Of a stretch of DNA of 58,664 nucleotides, positions 28,092 to 38,300 are shown in pieces (the first letter of the stretch is position 1; each line of letters opens with the position of its first letter). The notes under the pieces are model-generated. The model worked only from the letters and a program-made list of their open reading frames with translations, was not told where the DNA came from and did not search any database. The DNA is taken from NCBI GenBank assembly GCA_020356065.1, contig CP070632.1, forward strand, positions 1 to 58,664. The letters are read 5' to 3'. Origin of the DNA: Nitrospiraceae bacterium (GTDB taxonomy: Bacteria; Nitrospirota; Thermodesulfovibrionia; UBA6902). A program made the translations under genes and the position numbers.

Positions 28092-28838
28092 CTATTTAAT
28101 TCCAAAAACTTTTTTCAATAATGCGGTGGTCTGTTTTGCAGGATTTTTGCGGATCGCCGCTTCTTCTTTAGCTATATAATAAAAAATCCCGTCCATCCCT
28201 TTCTGGATAACATGTTCAGTCAGATCTGCTTTAACATCCGGCACAAACGGCAATGCCTTATATTGACCGACAACCCTGTCGTAAGACTGGATCGCTCCTA
28301 CCTCTGACAGCGTATCGTCAACTATCGGGTGCATTTCTTTTTCCAGAGGCGGGGACATTTTACCCTGAAAATATTTTGTAGCAGAATCTTCAGGTCCATT
28401 ATAAATAGTTCTTACATCTTCAAAGGTCATGTCCTTTATTGCCTGAAGGAAAAGGTGTTTGGCTTTTGGAGTTGCAGCCTCAGCAGCCCGGTTTAATTTC
28501 AGTTCCAGGTCATCAACCATCTGTGTCTTTCCGATTTTGGACAGCATCGATTTCACAGTAGTTAATTTTTCCGGGAGGGGTATGTGAATAGATGGATCAG
28601 CATTGAAACCATCTATGGTGCCCAGCTGACTGACGACATTTTCAGTTCCGATGCGAAGTGCCTGCTTGAATGCATCACCGATTTCAGAAGTGCTGGGTTC
28701 TTTATTCTCACCATTGTCACCCAGACTTTTGAAAATATTCACCCCCTTGTCCCACCATGATCCTGATGCATGGTCCTGACCGGGTAACACTGCAAAAACA
28801 GTCAATACTACCGCTATGATTAGTAAATAGTTTTTCAT
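28092..28838 (-). CDS. DUF4197 family exported protein
   Basis: 248 residues with an N-terminal signal (about 1-25) and a helical domain typical of DUF4197: EIGDAFKQALRIGTENVV, DPSIHIPLP, PKAKHLFLQAIKDMTFED, ATKYFQGKM, DGIFYYIAKEEAAIRKNPA. Function unknown; a periplasmic or lipid-face role is inferred. The extra segment GDNGENKEP after the signal is a linker. Confidence 0.88.
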   Translation of the reverse strand: MKNYLLIIAVVLTVFAVLPGQDHASGSWWDKGVNIFKSLGDNGENKEPSTSEIGDAFKQALRIGTENVVSQLGTIDGFNADPSIHIPLPEKLTTVKSMLSKIGKTQMVDDLELKLNRAAEAATPKAKHLFLQAIKDMTFEDVRTIYNGPEDSATKYFQGKMSPPLEKEMHPIVDDTLSEVGAIQSYDRVVGQYKALPFVPDVKADLTEHVIQKGMDGIFYYIAKEEAAIRKNPAKQTTALLKKVFGIK

Positions 28839-28911
28839 ATGTTAAATCCTCTTTAAGTTGACAGTATATATTATGTAGAACGCAATATTTGGGAGCAGGC
28901 CTGCAGCGAGT

Positions 28912-29598
28912 TTATTGACAATAACCGTTTTGTCTGGCAAGGTTGTAACTGTCGCAACGGTTCAGGTCGCATGCCTTTTTCCAGTCGGCACACGCCTTAA
29001 CCTTGTCATTACCCGCCATCCGGTAAGCTATGCCCCTGTTGTCATAAGCCTCGGCAAACTGAGGGTCCAGTTCAACTGCTTTTGAAAAGTCCGCAATCGC
29101 CTCATCATACTTTTTGAGACCTCTTGCCCGGGCCAGACCCCTGTTGTTGAAGGCAGCGACATCATCCGGGTTCAGCTCAATAACTTTGGTGAAGTCTCCG
29201 ACAGCTTTTTTATACAAATTAAGGCGGCCATTGATAATACCCCTCTCATAGTAGGCGTTTGCAAAGTCAGGTGCGGTTTTTATGGCTTTACTGAAATAGG
29301 AAAATGCGAGCTCGGGTTCTCCGTTGTTTCCATATTGGATGCCCTTGAAAAAATCGACAGCCACCTGTGATTGAATATTCTGAGACAATGATTCCCTGAT
29401 GACTGCAAGGCTTTGCTCAGCAGCGTTTTTATCAGCTTCATCATTCAAGGCCTCTCTAAAGGCTGCTTCTGCCTTATTGAGATTACCTGCAGCAGCAAGG
29501 GCTATCCCCTGTTCATAGGAGGAGCTATCACTGAGCATGTCGTCAGAGCATGCAGTTAAGGAAAATACGAGTATAAATAAAATTAAATAGTATTTCAT
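28912..29598 (-). CDS. TPR-repeat lipoprotein
   Basis: 228 residues. A lipoprotein signal with lipobox LTAC (Cys17) is followed by five or so tetratricopeptide repeats, clear in ANAYYERGIINGRLNLYKKAV, VAAFNNRGLARARG and AEAYDNRGIAYRMAGNDK. A scaffold role in the envelope is likely. C-terminal CADWKKACDLNRCDS is a common end for this Sel1/TPR type. Spacing to neighbours gives no clear operon. Confidence 0.87.
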   Translation of the reverse strand: MKYYLILFILVFSLTACSDDMLSDSSSYEQGIALAAAGNLNKAEAAFREALNDEADKNAAEQSLAVIRESLSQNIQSQVAVDFFKGIQYGNNGEPELAFSYFSKAIKTAPDFANAYYERGIINGRLNLYKKAVGDFTKVIELNPDDVAAFNNRGLARARGLKKYDEAIADFSKAVELDPQFAEAYDNRGIAYRMAGNDKVKACADWKKACDLNRCDSYNLARQNGYCQ

Positions 29599-29670
29599 GA
29601 ATTATCCCCGATCAGACAAGTCTAATATATCTTCTTTGCTAGAATCCAGTATATCCTATGAAAAGGCAAG

Positions 29671-29697
29671 AAAAAAGGCCTGGCATAACCAGGCCTT
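29671..29697 (-). terminator. Rho-independent terminator of the PEP-CTERM gene
   Basis: Minus-strand hairpin AAGGCCTGG, loop TTATG, CCAGGCCTT followed by a T-run (TTTTTT). It lies 24 bases past the PEP-CTERM stop. This is the clearest terminator in the window. Confidence 0.88.
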
Positions 29698-29721
29698 CAA
29701 TACTAACTATGTGATTAACGT

Positions 29722-30468
29722 TTATTTCTTTCTTCTCATGAACCGTCTGCCAGCCAGCAGACCGCTACCTACAATAAAGAGAGTTGAACTTATCGGTTCA
29801 GGGACTACGACGGTATCAGGAACAAGAATATGACTGTAATAATCAGTACCATCTACAGAACCGCTACTTGGCGGGTTACCCGGATCAGTATCAGCTACAG
29901 TAAACCCTGTATTCCAAGCTGAGTTCCAATCTGAAGTTCCTTCGTTATGTTCCGTACGAAAACCGCACCTCGCATAAAAATCTCCCCACTCTGGCAGGCG
30001 GGTGCTGTCAAATTCAATCGTTGCAGTTGTTGATTCATCAGTATCGAATTTTATACCATATATATTGTCGGGCATTGTATTGTGAGGGGCAGTACCTGCA
30101 TTATAGGTCTGAATATCCCACTTATCAGAAGTAGCATAGTTCCCATTAATTTTTATGTTAGAAATGTCAGCATCGGTAAAGTTGTCTGATAGCTCAAGGG
30201 TAAAATGACTGATATCGTGGTGGCTTACAGTGAAAGTATAGGAATAGTGTACTAAATCATTAACGTTTCCACTCCATGAAACATCCCAACTCAGAGACGT
30301 AGGACCTGTATCTTTCCAGCTTCCCGTACCAGTTAAATATCCGTCAGCATTTCCGTTGAGATCAATACTACCAGAATAATTAAATTGCGCTGATGCAGTA
30401 TTGGTTAGACCAATCAACAAGACAGGTACGACTAAAACCACTACTAGGGTAAAAATTTTTCTCTTCAA
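29722..30468 (-). CDS. PEP-CTERM sorted exported protein
   Basis: About 248 residues: signal peptide (about residues 2-28, ending NTASAQ), a beta-rich extracytoplasmic body of no recognised family, then the C-terminal sorting signal VVPEPISSTLFIVGSG with a hydrophobic helix and an RRFMRRKK end. PEP-CTERM proteins are handled by exosortase EpsH/XrtA and placed on the surface or in the exopolysaccharide. The TTG at 30468 is chosen since GGAGGGG sits six bases upstream; an ATG at 30501 would put that SD inside the gene. A strong promoter (30552-30580) and a terminator bracket it, so it is a monocistronic unit. Confidence 0.85.
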   Translation of the reverse strand: MKRKIFTLVVVLVVPVLLIGLTNTASAQFNYSGSIDLNGNADGYLTGTGSWKDTGPTSLSWDVSWSGNVNDLVHYSYTFTVSHHDISHFTLELSDNFTDADISNIKINGNYATSDKWDIQTYNAGTAPHNTMPDNIYGIKFDTDESTTATIEFDSTRLPEWGDFYARCGFRTEHNEGTSDWNSAWNTGFTVADTDPGNPPSSGSVDGTDYYSHILVPDTVVVPEPISSTLFIVGSGLLAGRRFMRRKK

Positions 30469-30551
30469 TGGTGCCCCTCCATCTGAGGAGTTTATTTTCA
30501 TAGATTTATTTCATTTAGTTCAAAAGAATAATTACTACTTGATATGGCCAT

Positions 30552-30580
30552 ATTTTAACTGGGCCCCATAATCTTGTCAA
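30552..30580 (-). promoter_or_regulatory. Sigma-70-type promoter for the PEP-CTERM gene
   Basis: Minus strand: perfect -35 TTGACA (30580-30575), 17-bp spacer, -10 TAAAAT (30557-30552). The start codon lies about 80 bases downstream. No competing promoter of this quality was found nearby. Confidence 0.72.
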
Positions 30581-30754
30581 GAAAAAAATGCTTTATATTT
30601 GCGTAGTTGCGCATATAATCACAATCAGTATAATCCCACTTTATATATAAGAAATGGGAGATGGCTGATCGTGGGTTATTGGAATGATTTATTCGACGGG
30701 CGTCGCACATGAAGGTAAAAAGACATATATTTATTAAAAAACAAGGAGTTATAT

Positions 30755-30795
30755 GAATTGTGTATGGGCGGGGAGACCCCGTCCATGCACAATTC
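30755..30795. repeat. Large GC-centred palindrome, REP-like
   Basis: Arms GAATTGTGTATGGGCGGGG and CCCCGTCCATGCACAATTC surround loop AGA; 17 of 19 positions pair. It begins in the stop codon region of the FadL-type gene and could end its transcript, though no T-run follows. The left arm shares TATGAATTGT...GGGCG with the REP-like element at 26544. Confidence 0.65.
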
Positions 30796-32065
30796 AAAAG
30801 ACATAGGCAACATCAATACCAAACATATTGATACTGTTCTTATATGTGCCGTTCACACTGGTCAATGGATTTACGATGCCATCAGTAGGATTATCATCAA
30901 GCATGTTATTCTTTTCTCTGTCAATATACTTTTTATAAGCATAGAGCAGTCCACCTTCGACATTTCGAAATCTGATATCTGTACCCAGTGAGAAGATATG
31001 TCCATCACTTTCAGGTACAGAAGGCTCAAACGTGTCATCCGGTACCGGGGTTGGATCATAGGTATATCCGGCATTAATGTCAAACATATCATTTACCCGG
31101 TACTGAGCTCCAAAACTTACAGGGTATACATCCTCCCAGTTCCTTGGGATGACAATAGCAGTTTCAGTGACTATCGGCTCATCGAGGAGTATTCTCAGCT
31201 CATCATATTTCGACCATCCTTCCCATTTGACTGATACTTCAAATACGAATGACTCAATACCACTGTATGCAATACCGGCAAAGGCCTGGGGAGGCAGATT
31301 AACGGTTGTTGAGGCAGAGGTGTCCGGGAACATGGATGCAAAATTAGATGGTATGGCTTGCGGTATCTGGTGCTCAACCTCTCCTTGAAATTCTGCCTTC
31401 ATGGAGCTGCGGTATGAAATCCCAAATGAGACATCTTCCGTAATATCTACAAGGAGACCGGCATTATACCCAACGGCCACATCATCTCCGGTCAGCTTCT
31501 GCCTGATATCAGGCAGCATGGGAGACAGGGTAATATTCTTGTTCAGTTCAGCATCCAGAATAGAAATACTGACTCCCCCGGCTACAAATACCTGAGGAAG
31601 GAGCATGAAAGAAACTGCAGGATTTACGGTGATTGTTTTTAATTCCGAATGAGTGGCAAGATATCTTCCTTCCCATTCATCGTCCCATGTAGTTGAAAGA
31701 CCAAAATGTGAAAATACAACGAGTCCGGCAGATATGCTGTCATTGATCCTGTGAATGGCAAATACTGTCGGGATATAGTGGGAGGTATCTTTCAGATTAA
31801 ATGTCTTCCCTGTTGCATCACTCTTAAATTCAACTGAGCTTCTGAGATAATTTATGCCGAGCTTTACCTGGGGCTGCTCCAGCTTATTCATGAGTGCAGG
31901 GTTGAAAAAGAGTGCAGAGGAGTCATCATTATGGGCAATAACAGCTCCGCCCTGTGCTATGGATGCAGAACTATGGTTATACAGCGCAAAACCCGAAGAC
32001 CAGGCATGAGGCGCAAGTGCCGGTATCAAAAGAATTAACAGAATAACTCTCATGGCAATTAGCAT
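30794..32065 (-). CDS. OmpP1/FadL/TodX family outer-membrane protein
   Basis: 423 residues with a signal peptide (cut near AWSSG) and an N-terminal hatch GFALYNHSSASIAQGGAVIAHNDDSSALFFNPALM typical of FadL-type transporters of hydrophobic compounds; the remainder is a beta-barrel ending in an aromatic (VAYVF). Substrate unknown, possibly fatty acids or hydrocarbons. The ATG at 32053 (MRVILL) is about as likely as the one used. No fatty-acid genes are nearby. Confidence 0.88.
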   Translation of the reverse strand: MLIAMRVILLILLIPALAPHAWSSGFALYNHSSASIAQGGAVIAHNDDSSALFFNPALMNKLEQPQVKLGINYLRSSVEFKSDATGKTFNLKDTSHYIPTVFAIHRINDSISAGLVVFSHFGLSTTWDDEWEGRYLATHSELKTITVNPAVSFMLLPQVFVAGGVSISILDAELNKNITLSPMLPDIRQKLTGDDVAVGYNAGLLVDITEDVSFGISYRSSMKAEFQGEVEHQIPQAIPSNFASMFPDTSASTTVNLPPQAFAGIAYSGIESFVFEVSVKWEGWSKYDELRILLDEPIVTETAIVIPRNWEDVYPVSFGAQYRVNDMFDINAGYTYDPTPVPDDTFEPSVPESDGHIFSLGTDIRFRNVEGGLLYAYKKYIDREKNNMLDDNPTDGIVNPLTSVNGTYKNSINMFGIDVAYVF

Positions 32066-32221
32066 CTATAAAAATATTTGAACGAGTGTCCACACTTCTT
32101 CCACATGAAATATAAGTACATTCAAAATAACAGTACGTTATCAAAAAAGCACTACATTATTGAAGTTTGTGAACATATGGTGGCAGGCCCGCAAATGATA
32201 TGCAGGCCCCGTACGTTCAGG

Positions 32222-32548
32222 TTATTCTATGTTTGCTCCGACAACAGAAGCCATCTGCATCATATTGATCGTCTGGCCTTCCTGCAGATTTGTAAGGTCT
32301 GTGACCTTGCCTGATTTACTCGTGGATTTTGTGTTTTTAAAGATCGGGAGCAGTTTATTGTCAGCAACTATGAACTTGCCTGCGTTCTCAGGCTTTCCAT
32401 TTTCAGTCTTTGTCTGAAGTTTATGCTCTTTAATATAGTCCCACAGTTTTTTAGTGATCTCTGTCCTGGGAAGTTCTGATGCTCCAAGAAATTCTGCAAG
32501 CTCATGTTTCAGTTTTACCGGTTTACTCAATCCTTTAGCTTCTGCCAT
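32222..32548 (-). CDS. SWIB/MDM2 domain protein
   Basis: 108 residues. The SWIB fold is visible in LKHELAEFLGASELPRTEITKKLWDYIKEHKLQ and FIVADNKLLPIF, a domain common in eukaryotic chromatin proteins and found in Chlamydiae and some other bacteria, occasionally fused to topoisomerase I. Here it stands alone. AAGGAGT precedes the ATG. A DNA-binding or topology role is inference only; topA is about 27 kb away. Confidence 0.88.
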   Translation of the reverse strand: MAEAKGLSKPVKLKHELAEFLGASELPRTEITKKLWDYIKEHKLQTKTENGKPENAGKFIVADNKLLPIFKNTKSTSKSGKVTDLTNLQEGQTINMMQMASVVGANIE

Positions 32549-32737
32549 TTTTGACTCCTTTAGTGATTATTTTTTAAACTGCCTGCATTACTTACGGGCG
32601 GCACCTATTATAGCCGATAACTGCAATAATAGCTTCACATTCTGAAAAAAATATTAAAGATACATAATATCAACCTGTTACGGCAATAAATATATGGTGT
32701 TTCAGGTCACAGGTAAGAGTAATGGACATCAGATTAA

Positions 32738-33754
32738 TCAGCGGTTCTGCCGGCACCGGGGATCCACCTGGGAGAGGAACATCTCGTCATCTGCAATCGT
32801 GAGAGATTTTTTATACATGCCAAGAGCTTTTTCCTTATCACCTTTTAATTCATAGGCTTTTCCAAGCTCATAATAAACTGCGCTGGATTTTTTATCGAGT
32901 TTTACTGCTTGGGTAAGTTCTTGTATGGCATAATCTACTTCTCCCTGAGATAAACAGGCCATACCGATCCCTGCTTTCGCGTCAAAAGACTCCGGATCAG
33001 TATCGAGGGTCTTACGAAATTCCTGTATTGCTTTGTCGGGTTTGCCTGTCTGGAGATAGAAAAAACCCAGGAGATTGCGGGCCTTTATCATATCAGGTTT
33101 ATACCTGACTGCTGTCTCTGCAGTTTTCATTGCCCTGTTCACTAATCCGGCTTCGCTGAATTTCAGAGCAAGGTTATAATTTCTCCCGGCCATGAGCTCT
33201 GATTCATCCGCTTCAGTTTTTTGAGGTGAGGTGATTGCCTTTATTTCTTCCTTGGGTATGTCACCAAGAATATACTGAAGGTATCCGTCAAGCATTGATA
33301 TATACAATACAGGATGTCCCGGTATGGCATATACCAGCTTTCCTTTCCGGTCTATAAGCAGTGTGGTTGGATAGACCCTGATGCCGTAGCTGCCAAGGAC
33401 GCTCCTGCTGGAATCCAGAAGAACCGGGAATCTGATGTTCAGATGCGTAACTGCCTCACTCACTTTATTTTGATTACCGGTATCAGCTGCGATCCCTATA
33501 AACTGTACGCCGCGCCTTTTGTAAATCCTGAAAATGTCTCTATAGTCTTCAAGTGCTCTATAAGAGTAGTCGTGGTCAACTTCCCAGTAGATAATCGCAA
33601 TGACTTCATCTTTAAAGTCTTTTAAACTCACATCTGCACCTTCAATGTTTTGTAATGTGAAGTCAGGTGCTGTCTTGCCATAGGGTACTTCTATTGAAAG
33701 GGCATATTGCAGAGGTGCTAACAACATACTTAAAATCAGTAACAGTATTCTCAT
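32738..33754 (-). CDS. Exported thioredoxin-fold and TPR protein without CXXC
   Basis: 338 residues: signal peptide (about 1-20), an AhpC/TSA-TlpA-like redoxin domain (about 25-165) and three to four TPR repeats (about 195-325). The active-site loop reads IIYWEVDHDYSYRAL, so the CXXC cysteines are gone while YGIRVYPTTLLIDRKGK, the cis-proline end, is kept. Disulfide chemistry is therefore unlikely; a binding or haem-delivery chaperone is possible. Its ATG overlaps the stop of the multihaem cytochrome gene (33751-33754), so the two are coupled and probably act together. Confidence 0.85.
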   Translation of the reverse strand: MRILLLILSMLLAPLQYALSIEVPYGKTAPDFTLQNIEGADVSLKDFKDEVIAIIYWEVDHDYSYRALEDYRDIFRIYKRRGVQFIGIAADTGNQNKVSEAVTHLNIRFPVLLDSSRSVLGSYGIRVYPTTLLIDRKGKLVYAIPGHPVLYISMLDGYLQYILGDIPKEEIKAITSPQKTEADESELMAGRNYNLALKFSEAGLVNRAMKTAETAVRYKPDMIKARNLLGFFYLQTGKPDKAIQEFRKTLDTDPESFDAKAGIGMACLSQGEVDYAIQELTQAVKLDKKSSAVYYELGKAYELKGDKEKALGMYKKSLTIADDEMFLSQVDPRCRQNR

Positions 33755-35148
33755 TTGTTGATGACTTCCTTTTCTCTGTCGTATTTCTTTACCTTATGAC
33801 AGCCGGGAGTGCAACTGCCGCCTGTATCTGTCTTGATATAATTTAAGGGAAACTCCCAGTTGCCGAAAGGCACACGTTCTCTTATGTGTTTGGGAAAATT
33901 GCTAGCGTGAGTCTCATGACAGGCCCTGCAGGTCCTTCCCTTTTCAGGCCGGTTCACGTGCCTGAAGTGGAGGTTAATATAACCATTACGGAAATTAGTT
34001 AGCTCGAAGGTGGAAGGGTCCTGTACGATCGATTTCAGATGACATTTAAAACAGAGGGTATAGTTCCCCTCTTGATATGACATATAAAATGTGGAAGGGT
34101 AACTTTCTTTTAGCATCCTGAATTCATCGGAACCATGGGGATTGTGACATCCCGAACAGTCCTTGCGTTTAATCGGACCATGATGGGAACTGTTTTTTTC
34201 CAGCAGTTCCTTCATATTTGTCAGCATGATGCCCGCGTCTGTTTTCACTGATGTGTTATGGCAGCCGAGGCATAAGTCCAGGGGGGCCTTTGAAAGCCTG
34301 TTGGCAATATTTGAAGCATGGGCATCATGACAGTTAAGACACGATTTTCCAACCACAAGAGCCCCGTGTTTCGTGGCGGCCCGCTGCACGCTCTCCTTTT
34401 TTTTCTTATGACATCCGAAGCAGAGGTCAGGGACCTTGTTGCTAAGCATATATTCATTTGTGTTGGAATGGGGATTGTGACAGTTTACGCAGGTGTCAGC
34501 TGCGGGTTTATGAATGATCTTTGCTTCCTCCAGCTCTTTTTTTTTGTTATTATGGCAACTGAAACAGAGCTCAGGAGGTTCATCTCTAAGATTTTTTGCA
34601 TAATCAGACGAATGGGGATTGTGGCAGGCCAGACAGCCCCCGGCATCTGCAGGACCATGGGCAAACTCACCGGACATGATATCCTGGTCATGGCAATTAA
34701 AGCACAGATCACTGCCCAGGTCCATAAGCTGGTACTTGTTGGGAGAACCGTGAGGACTGTGGCAGGCAGTACACTCTCCAGATTCAGCAGGGCCATGCAT
34801 AAACGGCCTGTTAGCGAAACTGTCATGACAGGAATAACATAATTCCCCGATATCATCGATCTCTTGAAATTTAAATACTCCCGGATTTTGATTATGCCCG
34901 GATAGCTCTCCGTGACACATGTCACAATTACCTTCTTTGACAGGATCATGCAGAAATGCATTCTGCATAAGATCAACATGACAATCGGATGCAGTACATG
35001 ATGGCGATTCAACCGGCACTGGAATTTCCTGACAGAAGACAGTTTTGTTTAAGAAAGAGGAATGCAAAAGAATAATGGCTGTAAACAGAATAATAATATA
35101 TTTTACGCATTCATTGGTCATTCTCATTATAATAGAGACAACGTCCAC
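33751..35148 (-). CDS. Periplasmic multihaem c-type cytochrome (doubled CXXCH)
   Basis: 465 residues with an N-terminal signal anchor (about 15-35). I count thirteen CXXCH sites (CDMCH to CRACH), plus one CX4CH (CTASDCH) near the N-terminus and one CX3CH (CTPGCH) near the C-terminus, so up to fifteen haems. The paired pattern CXXCH...HNPHGS/HSPHGS is the doubled-CXXCH family, used in long-range electron transfer. The start may be a later Met (residue 8 or 10). The downstream redoxin-TPR gene overlaps by four bases. Confidence 0.9.
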   Translation of the reverse strand: MDVVSIIMRMTNECVKYIIILFTAIILLHSSFLNKTVFCQEIPVPVESPSCTASDCHVDLMQNAFLHDPVKEGNCDMCHGELSGHNQNPGVFKFQEIDDIGELCYSCHDSFANRPFMHGPAESGECTACHSPHGSPNKYQLMDLGSDLCFNCHDQDIMSGEFAHGPADAGGCLACHNPHSSDYAKNLRDEPPELCFSCHNNKKKELEEAKIIHKPAADTCVNCHNPHSNTNEYMLSNKVPDLCFGCHKKKKESVQRAATKHGALVVGKSCLNCHDAHASNIANRLSKAPLDLCLGCHNTSVKTDAGIMLTNMKELLEKNSSHHGPIKRKDCSGCHNPHGSDEFRMLKESYPSTFYMSYQEGNYTLCFKCHLKSIVQDPSTFELTNFRNGYINLHFRHVNRPEKGRTCRACHETHASNFPKHIRERVPFGNWEFPLNYIKTDTGGSCTPGCHKVKKYDREKEVINK

Positions 35149-35337
35149 ATAATCAGAAGTATATAATAATTTATTTATATTGCAAAAAGTAATTGCTGCA
35201 TACTGTTGGCTAAAATTAACGGCACAGACCCATGACGTTTACATACTTTTAAAATAAGTATAATATGAAGGAACGGACAGACTTTCTATCAGGAATTTAC
35301 GAATTTTACTGGAATATGGGAACCTGCTTTACATTTG

Positions 35338-38300
35338 ATGACAACATCTGAAGAGATCATTGTTAGTGATAAAGGTAAACTCCTCGTTGATCTGGAGGAA
35401 TCAGACGATCGCGTAACTGTTTACCTTCATATGAAAAACCAGGGGAACTGCCGTCTTCACTGGGGACTTAGCAGAACGATAAACAATGCGTGGAAGCTCC
35501 CTCCAAGTTCGTCATGGCCGGCAGGCAGTATTGTCTTTGCTGATTCAGCCATCCAGACCCCGTTTGAATTTCATGACAATGAAAGCCGTATCAGATTCAG
35601 CATTGAAAAATCTGCTGACTTCAGGATCATGAATTTTGCCTTTTACTATCCTGACACGGACAGATGGGACAATAATCGCGGAAAAAACTACCATTTAAAG
35701 CTTCCTGTTCCTGACGAACAGCGGGTTGACACGGTAAAAATTCTTGATGCATCGCTCTCAGGCGAGATCCTGTTCAAAGAGAGTTACGAAATTGACGATG
35801 AGGGTGTGTTGTCTGTTTCCGTTACAATAGAGAATGATTCATTCCAGGTGTTTTTTGTAACAGATATCCAGGGAAAACTGCTTTTGCATTGGGGCGGGGC
35901 CTTTAAAAACCCCTTTGAGTGGATACTGCCACCAGAAAAAGTCATCCCACGGGGTACAACCGTATATGACGATGGGGCTGTTCAGACAGAATTTGTGCTG
36001 CAGGATAATACAAACCGATTGAAACTGGAGTTTAATGAAAAAGACGCTCCTCTGGGAATTCATTTTGTTCTCACATTCTCTGATGAGTCAAGGTGGTTGA
36101 ATAACAGGGGAAAGAATATACATATCCCTGTTGCTGAACTTCTGAAGAAAAATGCCTTCCCGGGATCTTCGGACAATGCACATATTGCAAGGGACATAGT
36201 CCAGGCTGAAACAGGACGTAACTCCTGGACGCTCATGCACCGCTTTAACCTCTGCCACGACCTGCTGGACAGGACCGGAAAAGATGAGAAAGCACTTGCA
36301 CTGATCTTTGTGTGGATGCGGTATTCATTTGTTCGTCAGCTCGACTGGCAGCGAAATTACAACACAAAACCAAGGGAGCTGAGCCATGCCCAGGACCGGC
36401 TTACGCTGAAACTGGCAGAGATGTACATTCGTGATCCTGATAACAAAGAAGTGATAAGCCTTATTTTAAGTACTCTCGGCAGGGGCGGAGAGGGCCAGCG
36501 CATAAGAGACGAGATCCTCCAGATTATGCACCGTCATCATATTAAGGAGGTGGCAGGACACTTTATGGAGGAATGGCACCAGAAGCTTCATAACAACACC
36601 ACTCCCGATGATATCGTTATCTGCGAGGCCTATCTTGAATTCCTGAAAAGTGACGGCAATCTTGACCTGTTCTATTCAACTCTTGAGACCGGAGGCGTTA
36701 CAAAGGAGCGTTTGGAGAATTTTGAACGTCCGATAGTCACCCATCCTGATTTTATTCCACATCTGAAAGAGGCGCTCATCCATGACTTTGAAAATTATCT
36801 CAGGCTGCTGAGATCGGTCCATTCAGGGACTGATCTTGAAGGCGCTGCTGATGCAGCCGGATTTCTGATAAATCATGAGATGAAGGACCATTTGAATTAT
36901 ATCTTGCGGTCGAGACATGATGATTCGGCCTCTCTTCTCAATATAACCACGAGCATTACAAAATTAAGGCGACTGCTTAATGACAGATTGAGCAATGACA
37001 GGGACACGTACAGGGTAAGGGAGATGATCTATCTCGATCTTGCCCTTGAACAGTATCTGCGTGTTGTTGTGGAACGTAACATACATGTCCGAACTGACAT
37101 TGATGATCTTGTCCGGTTAATAGATCTTGTGCTTGAGAACCAAATATTTTCCTACACTAACCCTGAACTCTCAGCATGCTCCCGTCACTGGAAACGTCTC
37201 AAGGAATCAGATCATAAAAGTCAGGACTGGTCACTTCATGCCAAATCAGTACTTGACAGGCTCGGAAGGGGCATAGCTGATCTGAGTGACCGGTACTACG
37301 GACTGTTTCAGGACAATGCACGTTATCTTGGTGAGGCATTTTATGCGGAAAAATGGACAATCAATCTGTTCAGTGAAGAGATTGCTCGAGGCCAGCTGTC
37401 ATTTGTCCTTGCGATTCTGATCCATCATCTTGATCCCATACTACGTAACAGGGCAAACCTCGGAGACTGGCAGGTCATAAGCGGGAGACAGGCCAGCGGT
37501 GTGGTAGAGGTTGTACAGTCTCTGCGGTCTGTTCCGGACAGAACCTTTGAACATCCGACTATCATTGTTGCCGACAAGGTAAGGGGAGATGAAGAACCCC
37601 CTCCAGGACTTCGTGCTGTCATAACTCCTGATCTTGTTGATCTGGTTGCCCATGTTGCGATCAGGGCCAGGAACTCGGGGATTCTTTTTGCTACCTGTTT
37701 CGACAGGATGAAGTTTGAAAAACTTAAACAGATGAATGGACAGAGCATAAGTTTGCGATTAACCCCGTCAGGCGACATCGAAACATATGAGTCAGAAGGA
37801 GAGGGGGCCGGGCTGACTATTGTACCACGTGCTGAGATACGAAAGATAAAAAAGCCTTCAAAGAACGGATGTGCCGTGACGTCAGCAGAATTCAGTGATG
37901 ACATCGTAGGCGGTAAGTCACTTAATCTTGTCGGACTGAAAGGCAGACTTCCTGACTGGATCCATCTCCCTGCCTCTGCTGCTGTTCCGTTTGGAGTAGC
38001 AGAACAGGTTCTGGCCCTTGATGATAATAAGGAAATAGCCGGCACAATAAGACAGCTGGCCGCTCATATTGAGGATAAACCGGCTGAAATTCTTGCAGAG
38101 ATAAGAAAACAGGTGCTCCATCTTAAAGAGCCGGCTGGGCTTGTATCATCACTGAGAAATGTCATGGAAGCCGCAGGTCTTGGCTGGCATGAGGACTGGG
38201 AAGCCATTTGGATGTGCATCAAACGGGTCTGGGCGTCAAAGTGGAATGAAAGGGCTTTCATCAGCCGCAGGAAACAGGGTATTGCCGATGATGACCTGTA

